Source of the DNA: Alteromonas sp. 1_MG-2023 | GTDB taxonomy: Bacteria; Pseudomonadota; Gammaproteobacteria; Enterobacterales; Alteromonadaceae | NCBI RefSeq assembly: GCF_030547075.1 | Contig: NZ_JAUOQH010000018.1 | Coordinates: 27,215-91,214, forward strand | DNA length: 64,000 nt | Direction of reading: 5' to 3' | In this document: piece by piece, positions 47,226-56,347 of the stretch | Numbering within the stretch: position 1 is the first letter of the stretch | How the letters are laid out: the number at the start of each line of letters is the position of its first letter | Program-made: the position numbers and the translations under genes | Notes under the pieces: model-generated | Databases searched by the model: none | Seen by the model: only the letters and a program-made list of their open reading frames with translations | What the model was told of the DNA's origin: nothing

Positions 47226-48355
47226 TGAATAAGCCAATATTTCGACTAGGTGTGGTAGTGAATCCTTTTGCGGGGATAGGCGGTGCACTTGCTTTAAAAG
47301 GCAGTGATGGCGCAGATGTTCGAGAAAAAGCATTGGCGATGGGCGCAGAAAAGAAAGCTAACGAAAAAATGGCTAAAGCGCTGACTATATTAGATGCACT
47401 TGCTGACCAGTTTACTATTGTCACGGCCAGTGGCGAAATGGGCGAAGACGTTTGTGCCTCGCTCGGTTTACCCTTTGAGGTTGTCTATCGAAGTACCGCG
47501 GTGCAAACCGAAGGGGAAGATACCGAAAATGCTGTACAGGCATTTCTTAACTGCAACCTTGATGTTATTTTGTTTGCTGGTGGCGATGGTACAGCCCGCA
47601 ATGTCTGTAACATTGTAGGTGATAAAGTGCCTGTGCTAGGTGTGCCTGCCGGATGTAAAATTCACTCGGGCGTGTATTGCGTAACACCGTCGGCTGCAGG
47701 GCAAGTGATCAGCCAGATGATTAAAGGCGAAATAGTTAGCGTAATGGAAGGGGAGGTTCGCGATATTGATGAAAACGCGTTTCGAACTGGAAAGGTTATT
47801 GCCAAACATTACGGCGAAATGCGCGTGCCCGCCGAGCTTACGTATGTGCAAGCGGTCAAAATGGGCGGAAAAGAAGATGAAGCCTTAGTACTTGATGATA
47901 TTGCTGCCACGGTAAGTGAGATAATGGATGATAATCCTGATGCTTATTTTGTTATGGGCTCAGGCTCTACAGTCGGCGCAGTGATGGAGTTTCTAGGGTT
48001 AGATAACACCTTGTTAGGTGTAGATGTGGTGCAAAATAAAGCGCTAGTAGCCAGTGATGTCACGGCAACGGAATTGCTATCTCTTACTAAAGGCACGCCA
48101 ACGCAAGTGATCGTTACCGTTATTGGCGGGCAAGGGCATATTTTGGGCCGCGGGAATCAGCAGCTCAGCCCTGATTTTATTCGTTCTGTAGGTAAGAAAA
48201 ATATTCGAGTAGTGGCGACTAAGCAAAAGCTGCAGTCTCTTGATAACAAACCTTTGCGGTTAGATTCAGGCGACGCAGAGTTAGATGAAATGCTACGTGG
48301 CGCCTTTACCATTATTACCGGCTATAAAGACAAGGTGCTTTATAACGCCGAATAG
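47225..48355 (+). CDS. ATP-NAD kinase family protein
   Basis: A 376-residue protein starting MNKPIFRLGVVVNPFAGIGG. The NAD/diacylglycerol kinase fold marker is DVILFAGGDGTARNVCNIVG, followed by VPVLGVPAGCKIHSGVYCVT and a C-terminal YFVMGSGSTVGAVMEFLGL. It belongs to the ATP-NAD kinase-like group distinct from NadK. The phosphate-acceptor substrate is not established. The ATG overlaps the epmC stop by one base, so translation may be coupled. YfcL follows 30 bases on. Confidence 0.85.
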   Translation: MNKPIFRLGVVVNPFAGIGGALALKGSDGADVREKALAMGAEKKANEKMAKALTILDALADQFTIVTASGEMGEDVCASLGLPFEVVYRSTAVQTEGEDTENAVQAFLNCNLDVILFAGGDGTARNVCNIVGDKVPVLGVPAGCKIHSGVYCVTPSAAGQVISQMIKGEIVSVMEGEVRDIDENAFRTGKVIAKHYGEMRVPAELTYVQAVKMGGKEDEALVLDDIAATVSEIMDDNPDAYFVMGSGSTVGAVMEFLGLDNTLLGVDVVQNKALVASDVTATELLSLTKGTPTQVIVTVIGGQGHILGRGNQQLSPDFIRSVGKKNIRVVATKQKLQSLDNKPLRLDSGDAELDEMLRGAFTIITGYKDKVLYNAE

Positions 48356-48385
48356 TTTTATGTTAAGGATTTAAAGGAGAAATAC

Positions 48386-48703
48386 GTGTTACCTCCGGCT
48401 TCAGCCCCCCAACAAGTAGTAAACCAAATTGCAGCGATAGAAGCTGCGTTAGACGATGTAGTAAATCACGGTAGTGACGACGAGTTATTCACCGCTAGTT
48501 ATCTACAAGGTCATTTTGCAGTTGTTTCTCGCCTACTAGAAATGCAGCCTACAGCAACTTTAGAACAGTTAAATTCGGATATGATCGCGAGTTTACAGGC
48601 TGCCTTTGACAATAAAGAGTTAGAAGGCGATGACGCGGCGCAAGTTACCGCACTGTGGACGCGATTACTTAGTCAGGCTCAAAGGGTGAAAACGGAAAGT
48701 TAA
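48386..48703 (+). CDS. yfcL: YfcL family protein
   Basis: A 105-residue acidic helical protein. The stretch VVNHGSDDELFTASYLQGHF and a later DDAAQVTALWTRLLSQAQ match the YfcL family, a small gammaproteobacterial protein of unknown function that in E. coli sits between epmC and mnmC. The start is a GTG with AAGGAG a few bases upstream. The neighbourhood (epmC, this gene, mnmC, fabB) is the E. coli one with insertions. Confidence 0.85.
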   Translation: MLPPASAPQQVVNQIAAIEAALDDVVNHGSDDELFTASYLQGHFAVVSRLLEMQPTATLEQLNSDMIASLQAAFDNKELEGDDAAQVTALWTRLLSQAQRVKTES

Positions 48704-49031
48704 TCCGGCAAATAGCCCCTCATAGCGGCATGGCATTGCCGCTAATACCACCTAATAGTTTGAACTATTACGTACAACTTCCCCCTGTAGCGCTTTTCCT
48801 CGTTAGTGCTGATTATGGTACGAATATTGCCCTTACATTTGGTAATAAAACACGACTCGCGTTACCTATTAAGGGGCAGCGGGTAAAACAGTAAGCCACT
48901 ACGCGCAATCTCTACTTGTATTCAACACCGAGAAGAAGGTTGTTTTGGTTTACTGTATTAGCTAAGCGCTTACTTTCAGGCGCTTTCTAACAAATGGCCC
49001 AGTTTCGGATGGCTTAGCCTCAGGTGAATAT
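48704..49031. other. 328-bp region upstream of the FlgO-type operon
   Basis: Holds two inverted repeats: AGCGGCA-N6-TGCCGCT (48724-48743), perhaps a weak terminator of the yfcL operon, and TAATAGTT-TG-AACTATTA (48753-48770), a candidate operator. No gene is visible and no sigma-28 or sigma-54 promoter could be placed. Confidence 0.5.
48753..48770. promoter_or_regulatory. Perfect 8+2+8 inverted repeat before the lipoprotein operon
   Basis: TAATAGTT and AACTATTA flank a TG centre. The size and symmetry suit a dimeric regulator site. It is about 260 bases before the first FlgO-type start. Confidence 0.4.
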
Positions 49032-49709
49032 ATGTTCGGTTTAATTAAATGTGCTGGTTTACAGCAAAGTTCAGGCAATACCTTAAAAGGTAATGCTGCA
49101 AAAATATCAGGGTACTTTGCTGCCGGACTTTTACTGATTACGCTAGCCGGTTGCCAGTCATCTGATGATCCTGAAACACAAATGTCCCAATCTGATCCCT
49201 TAGCCGTTCCTGCGCTAGGCAATGTTGAATATCACACCTATATTTTAGCCAATGAGTTATTTGCTGGCGTACGCCCATCCCGACAAGCACGCTATGCTGT
49301 AGCGGGCTTTGTTCCTGTTGATACCATGAAGTTTAACAAGAACGACCAGCATCCATTAATGATGTTAGGCCATCAATTAGAGCAAGGAATGATAACTGAA
49401 GCGACAAAGCGTGGTTTTACTACTCAAGAATTTAAGCTTTCGAACGATATAATTATTAATGACGATAGCGATAGAGTACTTACGCGCAATATCGACCAGT
49501 TATCTGATGTTGAACGGGTTGATTTCTTTATAACAGGTACATTGGTTTACCAGCAGTCTGGGGCTGTGGTTAACGCAAGAATAATTAATGTCAGAAACAA
49601 AGATGTGGTTGCGGCAGCAACGCGGTTTTTCCCCGCTGAAATATTCTGGGAAGAAGAGCGGGTAACAAGTCGTAATGGCCGACTGTACAGAACTGAAGGT
49701 GGAAGGTAA
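49032..49709 (+). CDS. FlgO-domain lipoprotein (first of three)
   Basis: A 225-residue lipoprotein. The N-terminal stretch carries a hydrophobic segment and lipobox TLAGC (Cys about residue 41), preceded by an unusually long polar leader. The body has the FlgO-domain signatures YHTYILANELFAGVRPSRQ, then MLGHQLEQGMITEATKRGFT, VDFFITGTLVYQQSGAVVNA and RIINVRNKDVVAAATRF. In Vibrio, FlgO and FlgP are outer membrane flagellar proteins. Here no flagellar gene is near, so the role is open. The second gene starts 4 bases after its stop. Confidence 0.82.
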   Translation: MFGLIKCAGLQQSSGNTLKGNAAKISGYFAAGLLLITLAGCQSSDDPETQMSQSDPLAVPALGNVEYHTYILANELFAGVRPSRQARYAVAGFVPVDTMKFNKNDQHPLMMLGHQLEQGMITEATKRGFTTQEFKLSNDIIINDDSDRVLTRNIDQLSDVERVDFFITGTLVYQQSGAVVNARIINVRNKDVVAAATRFFPAEIFWEEERVTSRNGRLYRTEGGR

Positions 49710-49713
49710 CGGG

Positions 49714-50481
49714 ATGAAAGCACTACTTAAACGCACGGCATGTATCCTAGCGACATCGACGCTAACACTCAGTGGCTGCTCAATGATGATGGGCGAAGAT
49801 GAAGTGGCAGAGGAAGAAACGTCACGACCTGCCATGAATGTGGTCGACATAATGGCAATAGATCGCGCATCATCAAAAAATGATGACGAAGACGAGCAGA
49901 CCGATTCGCAAGAAGGGATGGATGCCTTTGGTGCCATAGGTCAGCCTACACTGTACTCCAGTGTTCAAGGCGCTTACAAAGGCCGACCTCTCACTAAGCA
50001 TATTGGCGATTATGTGAAGAACATGACCCAAGATCTTATTGCGAACATGGAATACGTGAACGAAAAAACACCCATTGGTGTAACCCATTTCGCGCTTATC
50101 GATACCAATCTGCAAGAAACCGACTTGCTTGGTAAGCAAATGGCTGAATCCTTTCTGCATGAACTACACAAGTTTCGCGTACCTGTTATCGACTTTAAAG
50201 CCACTGACTATATTCGAATTACCGAAGGCGGCGACTTTGTACTAAGTCGCGATTATCTTGAACTTAGTAGTAATTTACCTATTGATTATGTACTTACAGG
50301 CACCATGGCTAAACACCAAGGTGGCGTGTTAGTAAACGCACGAATTTTAGGCATAGAGTCTCGCGCCGTAGTCGCAAGTGCACAAATGCTAGTGCCGTTT
50401 TATGTGGTAGAAGCATTAATCCCAAGTGACGGAAGCCAAAAGAATGGCATGCGTGATGGCGTTAAGTTAAGTAGAGGTTAA
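49714..50481 (+). CDS. FlgO-domain lipoprotein (second of three)
   Basis: A 255-residue lipoprotein starting MKALLKRTACILATSTLTLS followed by a lipobox Cys at about 22 (LSGCSMMM). An acidic, disordered-looking segment of about 60 residues follows, then the FlgO-like domain: GVTHFALIDTNLQETDLLGK, QMAESFLHELHKFRVPVIDF, YVLTGTMAKHQGGVLVNARI and LGIESRAVVASAQ. The ATG at 49714 follows GGAAGG. Overall similarity to the third gene is clearer than to the first. The third gene starts 2 bases after its stop. Confidence 0.82.
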   Translation: MKALLKRTACILATSTLTLSGCSMMMGEDEVAEEETSRPAMNVVDIMAIDRASSKNDDEDEQTDSQEGMDAFGAIGQPTLYSSVQGAYKGRPLTKHIGDYVKNMTQDLIANMEYVNEKTPIGVTHFALIDTNLQETDLLGKQMAESFLHELHKFRVPVIDFKATDYIRITEGGDFVLSRDYLELSSNLPIDYVLTGTMAKHQGGVLVNARILGIESRAVVASAQMLVPFYVVEALIPSDGSQKNGMRDGVKLSRG

Positions 50482-50483
50482 TC

Positions 50484-51200
50484 ATGAAGAGGCTTGTTGC
50501 TTTGCTAGCTCTGGGATTAGCCGTGAACTTGGCGGCGTGCTCGAGTACTGAGTCAATTGGCTCTTTTTGGCTAGGTGATGATGGTGAACTGTCTCATTCC
50601 GCTGAGCCTGTTGCCGTGCCAAGTGGGTCTGGACTTGAATACAGCCCCGATTCTCGTGACCGAGAATACCAACAACACGTAGCGGTTGATCCAGGCTACC
50701 GTGATCCTATGCATCAAGGTTTTTCACCCTCGCAAACCCATAAGCGCTTAAACGACTATGCGTCTCAATTGGCTATGGAGTTAATGGATAATGCTACCCG
50801 CCTTACCCAGCAAGATATGGTAGGGGTAACCAGTTTTGTGCGTTTAAATACGTCTTTAGGCGACAGCACCGTATTGGGAAATCAGCTTTCTGAATATCTA
50901 ATTGCGGAACTGCAAGATTTTGGGTTAGCCATCGTCGATTTTAAAATGGCTGATGGCGTTACGGTTACGCCCTATGGCGACTTTGTATTAAGCCGTAAAG
51001 CTACTTCGTTGGCCAAACAAGTGTCGATGGACCATGTTGTCACTGGCACTATTATTGAAGACGACAGGGGCGTTCGTGTTAATGCCCGTATCGTTTCTAT
51101 GCAAAATAAACAAGTGGTTGCCAGTGCGAATATTTATATTCCTGCATTCATTGTGACCGATTTGAACAAAGGTTTAACGGCACAGGTGCCAGTAGAATAA
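50484..51200 (+). CDS. FlgO-domain lipoprotein (third of three)
   Basis: A 238-residue lipoprotein with signal MKRLVALLALGLAVNLAACS and lipid-anchored Cys at residue 19. The FlgO-like domain includes GVTSFVRLNTSLGDSTVLGN, SEYLIAELQDFGLAIVDFKM, MDHVVTGTIIEDDRGVRVNA and RIVSMQNKQVVASANIYI, closely parallel to the second gene. It ends 2 bases before the convergent mnmC stop. The trio appears to be one transcript with parallel domain architecture and probably arose by duplication. Confidence 0.82.
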   Translation: MKRLVALLALGLAVNLAACSSTESIGSFWLGDDGELSHSAEPVAVPSGSGLEYSPDSRDREYQQHVAVDPGYRDPMHQGFSPSQTHKRLNDYASQLAMELMDNATRLTQQDMVGVTSFVRLNTSLGDSTVLGNQLSEYLIAELQDFGLAIVDFKMADGVTVTPYGDFVLSRKATSLAKQVSMDHVVTGTIIEDDRGVRVNARIVSMQNKQVVASANIYIPAFIVTDLNKGLTAQVPVE

Positions 51201-51202
51201 CG

Positions 51203-53359
51203 CTACTTATCAAAAATACTTCTAATACAGTCGCGTACCATAAACCTTGCTGGGTTTACTGCTTGGCATAAATCGTTGTTAAGCGGTAAAGGTTCATGGG
51301 TTAGCGTGCTCACCAATAACTCGGCCATCAACGGCGCCGTAGTGAGTCCGCGAGAGCCTAAACAACACAAAGTGCTTACTGGCGTTGCAGGTAAAGTGTC
51401 AGCAGTATACAAAGGCTTACCTAAAGATAAACCAACGTATTGAGATTTAAGTGCTGAAAAATTCGTTAGCATGCCAGATACCGGTTGGTGATCGGGCGAG
51501 CCCAATCGTGTGGAAGCTCTTGCTACCCCATCATGTTCAAGCTGTTGTACCACGTTCGTATTCGCCATAGCTTGCTGGTGGGTTTGCAGGTTTTGTTCGC
51601 TCTCCTGCGCTCGAACTTCTGTGGTGAGGTCGTTTTTAATGTAGGTAGAACCTAGTGCATGTCTGTTGTTGAGGGCAGGGGTCATATACCCCTTATGGCA
51701 TATCACGGTAGACAATGCGTCGATAGGCGTTTGAGTGGCAATGGCTTCTACTTGCCCTCGAACTGGCCGTAGCGGTAATGCGGAGAATGCTTTGCTGCCC
51801 ACGGCGCCAGAACCTGTAGCTAAAATGAGATGATCAGCATGCAAGGTTTTCTTAAGCATAGCATCGGCATGCTTTGTGGAATTTTCCGCGGTTTTACTGA
51901 TATCGAATTCTATTGCAAGGTTATTGACTTGATCTAATGCACCTTCTGTTGCCACTTCGCTATTTTCTGTCTCTAGGGTATGCGAAACATACTCATGATT
52001 AGAAAGTAAGGTAACGGTAGCGTACTGTTTAGCGTGTTCGATTAATGCATGCACTAAGTCAGGCGGAGATATCCAGCCCCCTTGTTCTATCAACAAGCCA
52101 TCATAGGGCAGTGGTATATTAGCTTTTTTCGATAGAGCTTCAGGGCCTATCGGCTTAATTAATGCCTCTGGCCAGACACCGTTTTCTATCAATTTTTTCT
52201 GTCGAACGGCTACTTTTTCATTAAAGTTAAGCTGCGCTACCCCGCAAAAATTATAGGCAACCGATGGCTTTGGGTGTCTAGTTTCAGGCATAGTTTCAGG
52301 CGAATCATCTTTTTCATCTAGCAAGTTGTGATAGATATGCGAGGCATATAAAAAGCTATGCGCCTGAATTCTACTGGCAATACTTGCTTCGGAGTGAAGT
52401 TGAGGGAAAAAGCCGCCTTGAGGGTTCCCAGATGCACCAGTTGCTAAGGTATCTTGGTCGTGACAAATGGTAACGTTAATGCCACGTTTAGCCAAAGCCA
52501 GTGTTACCGTTGCTGCTGCAAGGCCACTGCCAACGACGACAACATAACTATCGGGTGTAATCGCAGCTTGATTATAACGATAATAAGGGCCTTCGAATGC
52601 GCGCTTTTCTAACTCAGAAGGTGCGGACTGCGTTTCATAAACACCTACCAACATATCCCGCTTTCTGCCAAAGCCTTTTCGTTTCGATACAGTAAAGCCA
52701 GCTGAAGCCAAACCACGCTTTACAAAGCCTGCAGCCGTGAAAGTCGCAAACGTTGTACTTACTTTTGACAACCGAGCCATTTGTTCAAATAAGGTATCGG
52801 CCCACATATCTGGGTTTTTGCTAGGAGCAAAGCCATCTAAGAACCAGGCGTCTATCAGCCCTGTTGTAGGGCAGTGCCACTGAGGTAATAAATCGTGTAC
52901 ATCCCCAATCCACAAATCTAAGGTGGTTGAAAATTCATCGAAATGCCGCCTGTGGCAACCATCTAAAGCAATAGGGTAGTGTTTACTTAAGGCGGTTGCT
53001 TCTTGTTGTAAAGCAGGAAACGCCAGTAACGCCTTCTCCATATCGGCTTTTGGAAGGGGAAACTTTTCCGTACTTAAGAAAAATAACTGTTTAAGCGGAT
53101 GGTTGGGATTAGCGTGCCTAAAAGCGTTAAACGCTTGCATGGCGACAAGAAAGTTAAGCCCTGTTCCAAAGCCAGTTTCAGCAATGACGAAGCTGGCCTG
53201 AGTATGTGCTTGCCAGCGCTCAATAATATCGTTACCACCCATAAATACATATTGGGTTTCGTTTATGCCACTGTCGTTGGAAAAATAAACGTCGCCAAAG
53301 TGATCAGCGACGGGTGTGCCATTTTCATTGAAATGCACGCTTGCTTGTTGAGATTTCAC
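51203..53359 (-). CDS. mnmC: Bifunctional tRNA mnm5s2U34 enzyme MnmC
   Basis: A 718-residue fusion. The N-terminal methyltransferase domain (about 1-250) has ETGFGTGLNFLVAMQAFNAF and LIDAWFLDGFAPSKNPDMW; the C-terminal FAD domain has YVVVVGSGLAAATVTLALAK, ATGASGNPQGGFFPQLHSEA and LRPVRGQVEAI. It converts cmnm5 to mnm5 at U34 of several tRNAs in two steps, in the cytoplasm. An extra low-complexity stretch around 465-500 enlarges it compared with E. coli MnmC (about 670 residues). The start is a GTG. Confidence 0.94.
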   Translation of the reverse strand: MKSQQASVHFNENGTPVADHFGDVYFSNDSGINETQYVFMGGNDIIERWQAHTQASFVIAETGFGTGLNFLVAMQAFNAFRHANPNHPLKQLFFLSTEKFPLPKADMEKALLAFPALQQEATALSKHYPIALDGCHRRHFDEFSTTLDLWIGDVHDLLPQWHCPTTGLIDAWFLDGFAPSKNPDMWADTLFEQMARLSKVSTTFATFTAAGFVKRGLASAGFTVSKRKGFGRKRDMLVGVYETQSAPSELEKRAFEGPYYRYNQAAITPDSYVVVVGSGLAAATVTLALAKRGINVTICHDQDTLATGASGNPQGGFFPQLHSEASIASRIQAHSFLYASHIYHNLLDEKDDSPETMPETRHPKPSVAYNFCGVAQLNFNEKVAVRQKKLIENGVWPEALIKPIGPEALSKKANIPLPYDGLLIEQGGWISPPDLVHALIEHAKQYATVTLLSNHEYVSHTLETENSEVATEGALDQVNNLAIEFDISKTAENSTKHADAMLKKTLHADHLILATGSGAVGSKAFSALPLRPVRGQVEAIATQTPIDALSTVICHKGYMTPALNNRHALGSTYIKNDLTTEVRAQESEQNLQTHQQAMANTNVVQQLEHDGVARASTRLGSPDHQPVSGMLTNFSALKSQYVGLSLGKPLYTADTLPATPVSTLCCLGSRGLTTAPLMAELLVSTLTHEPLPLNNDLCQAVNPARFMVRDCIRSIFDK

Positions 53360-53395
53360 CGGTGTTGTTTAACTCTTTGTGCTTTTGATAACAAA

Positions 53396-54415
53396 TTATT
53401 CAGAGACTATCCGATTACGGCCTTGTTCTTTTGCTTGATATAGCCGTTCATCAGCTGCTTTGTAAATTTGAGAAAGTTCATTGCCACTTTCTGGCCAATG
53501 AGCCACTCCAATGCTTACGGTCATTGTGGATGGAAAGCCTTCCGCACTTATTGTGTGTTCTACACAATGCCTCAAGCGCTCTGCAATCCCGTGGGCCTGA
53601 GTGGGCGTAACAGCAGGTATAAGTAGGCAAAACTCTTCACCGCCAAACCGAAAGGCCCAATCATTTCTACGGCGCATGCTGTTAATAATACGCGAAACTT
53701 CAACTAGCACCGCATCGCCAACGTCATGACCAAATTCGTCATTCACTTTTTTAAAATGGTCTAAGTCTACCAATATCATAGAGACCGATTTTTGTTTCTC
53801 GGGCAAACTATCACACAACATGTCGAATATAGAGCCAAGCAGTAAGCGGTTATTCAGCCCAGTAAGCGGGTCTAAAGACGCCATTTCTTGCAACCGCTTA
53901 ACAGTTTGAGCACGTTTTTGTTCATAGGTATAAGAAAGTGCCCAAATTGCCGTAAGGGTTAGTGCAATATTGATGATAGCTATAGTAGGTACATCGTCGC
54001 TTTGCATCACGTGCCTAGTTGTCAAAATACCGCAGCCAGACAGTACATACACCACGGAATATAATGTGCCTAACCTTGTGCCAAGTAGCAAATAGGATAA
54101 TACCGGAACAATAAATAACCAGCTGTATAAGGCGGAACTAAATGAAGCGGTAAAAATACCAATTAAGATAACGGTATATAGCGCGAATAAAAAGACTGAA
54201 GACCATAGTGCTAAATTGGGTGTCTTTTTATGAATGGCCAAGATACCAACAGATAAAAAGACGACGAGTAGTTCTATCATCGCAAAAACTTTGTGACCTA
54301 CAATCCAATTGTTGATGGTAAAAGTGATACCTGCAACGATGATAACTATTAATACTACTCGTAACACGGTGCGTCTGTATTCGAGTTCGTTGCCCCAAAA
54401 ATTGGAAGTGGCCAT
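53396..54415 (-). CDS. Diguanylate cyclase with six-helix membrane sensor domain
   Basis: A 339-residue protein. About five to six membrane segments fill residues 18-165, followed by a short linker and a GGDEF domain (175-339) starting MASLDPLTGLNNRLLLGSIF. The active site is FRFGGEEFCLLIP (GGEEF, active form), and an inhibitory RxxD site (RRND) lies five residues before it, so product feedback is expected. It makes cyclic di-GMP in response to an unknown membrane signal. It lies between mnmC and fabB, a position with no E. coli counterpart. Confidence 0.92.
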   Translation of the reverse strand: MATSNFWGNELEYRRTVLRVVLIVIIVAGITFTINNWIVGHKVFAMIELLVVFLSVGILAIHKKTPNLALWSSVFLFALYTVILIGIFTASFSSALYSWLFIVPVLSYLLLGTRLGTLYSVVYVLSGCGILTTRHVMQSDDVPTIAIINIALTLTAIWALSYTYEQKRAQTVKRLQEMASLDPLTGLNNRLLLGSIFDMLCDSLPEKQKSVSMILVDLDHFKKVNDEFGHDVGDAVLVEVSRIINSMRRRNDWAFRFGGEEFCLLIPAVTPTQAHGIAERLRHCVEHTISAEGFPSTMTVSIGVAHWPESGNELSQIYKAADERLYQAKEQGRNRIVSE

Positions 54416-54929
54416 GTAAACTTTATTCCTTACGGTGTTGCTTTAGCGCCGTGACAATTGAGCACGTTCAATGTGTACTGGGGGGCGTTCTTTGTGCGCA
54501 ATATTAACTGAATTTATTTAAAGTGTTTATCTTAATTGTTAATGATAGGCGAATAAGGGAAAAGTTCTTCTTAGTTTTCCTAAACTTTAAAAAGCGCTGT
54601 TAAAAAATCTATGAATGAGTGCAGCTAAATTAAAGCATTTAAATAAAAAAAATCTAATAAATTTACAATTACCTTAAGCTGAATGGGCTAAAAACATCTT
54701 ATAGGTTTAGTGAAGCTTTTGTGAACTTGGTATTTTCTTCTAGTATTTGAGTGTGGCTTTCATGCTACATTAGTTCCCGCAATTCACGTGGCACGATAAT
54801 AATTAAAGCAAATGCACATAGATGCGGTTAGCGAGGGAATGCACGTGTGCCCATGGTCTAGTTAGGCAGAGCAGACCACTTTACCAATCAAAATCGTTAC
54901 CATAGCCGCATCAACGCAAAGGGTAAACT
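54416..54929. other. 514-bp divergent region between the cyclase gene and fabB
   Basis: AT-rich and without genes. It must carry both promoters. A weak FadR-like box lies at 54851-54867; otherwise no operator or hairpin is clear. Confidence 0.5.
54851..54867 (+). promoter_or_regulatory. Weak FadR-like box upstream of fabB
   Basis: The core TGGTCTA matches the boxes before fadD and the GMC gene, but the other half-site is poor. It lies about 65-80 bases before the fabB ATG, where E. coli FadR activates fabB. Confidence 0.22.
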
Positions 54930-56144
54930 ATGAGAAGAGCAGTTATCACCGGTCTTGGAATTGTTTCAAGCATCGGCGTCAATAAACAAGATGTACTTGC
55001 TTCATTGAAAGCAGGTAAGTCAGGTATTACACACTCTGAGCAGTTCGCTGAGATGGGCTTAAGAAGCCAAGTGTGGGGTAATATCGATATCGATCTTAAA
55101 GAGCACATCGACCGCAAGGCAATGCGCTTTATGGGTGATGCAGCCGCTTATGCTTATGTTGCTATGCAACAAGCAATTGAAGACTCAGGCTTAGAAGACA
55201 GCGATATTTCTAACGACCGCACTGGCATTATTGCTGGCTCTGGCGGTGCGTCTTCTGAAAACCAAGTGCTTTCGGCAGATATTCTGCGTGAAAAAGGCGT
55301 TAAGCGAGTAGGGCCATACATGGTGCCTCGTTGTATGGCGTCTACGGTTTCAGCATGCCTTGCCACACCGTTTAAAATTCGCGGTGTGAACTACTCAATC
55401 GCATCTGCGTGTGCTACCAGTGCTCATTGTATTGGCAACGCTATGGAGCTTATTCAACTAGGCAAGCAAGATGTTGTGTTTGCAGGTGGCGGTGAAGAAC
55501 TACACTGGGCACTATCAAGTCAGTTTGATGCTATGGGCGCACTAAGTTCTAAATATAACGACAACCCTTCAGTAGCATCACGTACTTATGATGCAGCGCG
55601 CGATGGTTTTGTTAGCTCTGGCGGCGGTGGTATGGTTGTAGTTGAAGAACTTGAGCATGCATTGGCCCGTGGCGCAAAAATTTACGGTGAAGTGGTGGGT
55701 TACGGCGCAACATCTGATGGCTTCGATATGGTAGCTCCATCTGGTGAAGGCGCAATCCGTTGTATGAAAATGGCCATGCAAAATGTATCTGCACCCATCG
55801 ACTACTTGAACACCCACGGAACGTCAACACCTGTAGGTGATGTAAAAGAACTGGCGGCTATTCAAGAAGTGTTTGGTCAGTCTGGTGTACCAATTAGTGC
55901 AACAAAATCACTAACGGGTCATGCTTTAGGAGCTGCTGGTGTTAACGAAGCTATTTATAGCTTGTTAATGATGGAAAATAACTTCATTTCCCCGTCAATT
56001 AACATCGACACCTTAGACGATGCAGCCGCTGGTCTCGACATAGTTACACAAGCACGTGAAGCAACGTTGAACACGGTTATGTCGAATAGCTTTGGTTTTG
56101 GCGGCACTAACGCAACGTTGGTGATGCAGCGCTACCAAGGTTAA
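54930..56144 (+). CDS. fabB: Beta-ketoacyl-ACP synthase I
   Basis: A 404-residue KAS I enzyme. The nucleophile Cys161 is in [19 protein letters not shown]; catalytic His residues are in [17 protein letters not shown] (near 297) and [15 protein letters not shown] (near 333). FabB elongates acyl-ACP and is needed for unsaturated fatty acid synthesis. It lies near the mnmC/epmC/yfcL group as in E. coli. A terminator follows at 56249. Confidence 0.97.
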   Translation: MRRAVITGLGIVSSIGVNKQDVLASLKAGKSGITHSEQFAEMGLRSQVWGNIDIDLKEHIDRKAMRFMGDAAAYAYVAMQQAIEDSGLEDSDISNDRTGIIAGSGGASSENQVLSADILREKGVKRVGPYMVPRCMASTVSACLATPFKIRGVNYSIASACATSAHCIGNAMELIQLGKQDVVFAGGGEELHWALSSQFDAMGALSSKYNDNPSVASRTYDAARDGFVSSGGGGMVVVEELEHALARGAKIYGEVVGYGATSDGFDMVAPSGEGAIRCMKMAMQNVSAPIDYLNTHGTSTPVGDVKELAAIQEVFGQSGVPISATKSLTGHALGAAGVNEAIYSLLMMENNFISPSINIDTLDDAAAGLDIVTQAREATLNTVMSNSFGFGGTNATLVMQRYQG

Positions 56145-56248
56145 ACGCTATAGATTCACTGGTTTGTATTTGAAGCGGCAATCAGCTTCAAAACAAACAA
56201 GATACTCAGGCTAGGTAACAGCAGCCGGCGTTTTAATCGTTCATATTA

Positions 56249-56293
56249 AGGGCTCGATGACGGTAATTTAGTTTACTGTTATCGGGCCTTTTT
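56249..56293 (+). terminator. Rho-independent terminator after fabB
   Basis: A stem of about 17 bp with one bulge and wobble pairs (56249-56266 with 56273-56289), loop tttagt-like, then a TTTTT run to 56293. It also faces the convergent Crp/Fnr gene. Confidence 0.75.
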
Positions 56294-56347
56294 GATCACA
56301 GAGCGTATTTTCCTATCCGCAATTAAATAAGCATCAGTGCGTCACAC

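Noticed and set aside
54779..54800. TGGCACG string resembling a sigma-54 promoter upstream of fabB
   Set aside because: The required TTGC at the -12 position is missing at correct spacing.
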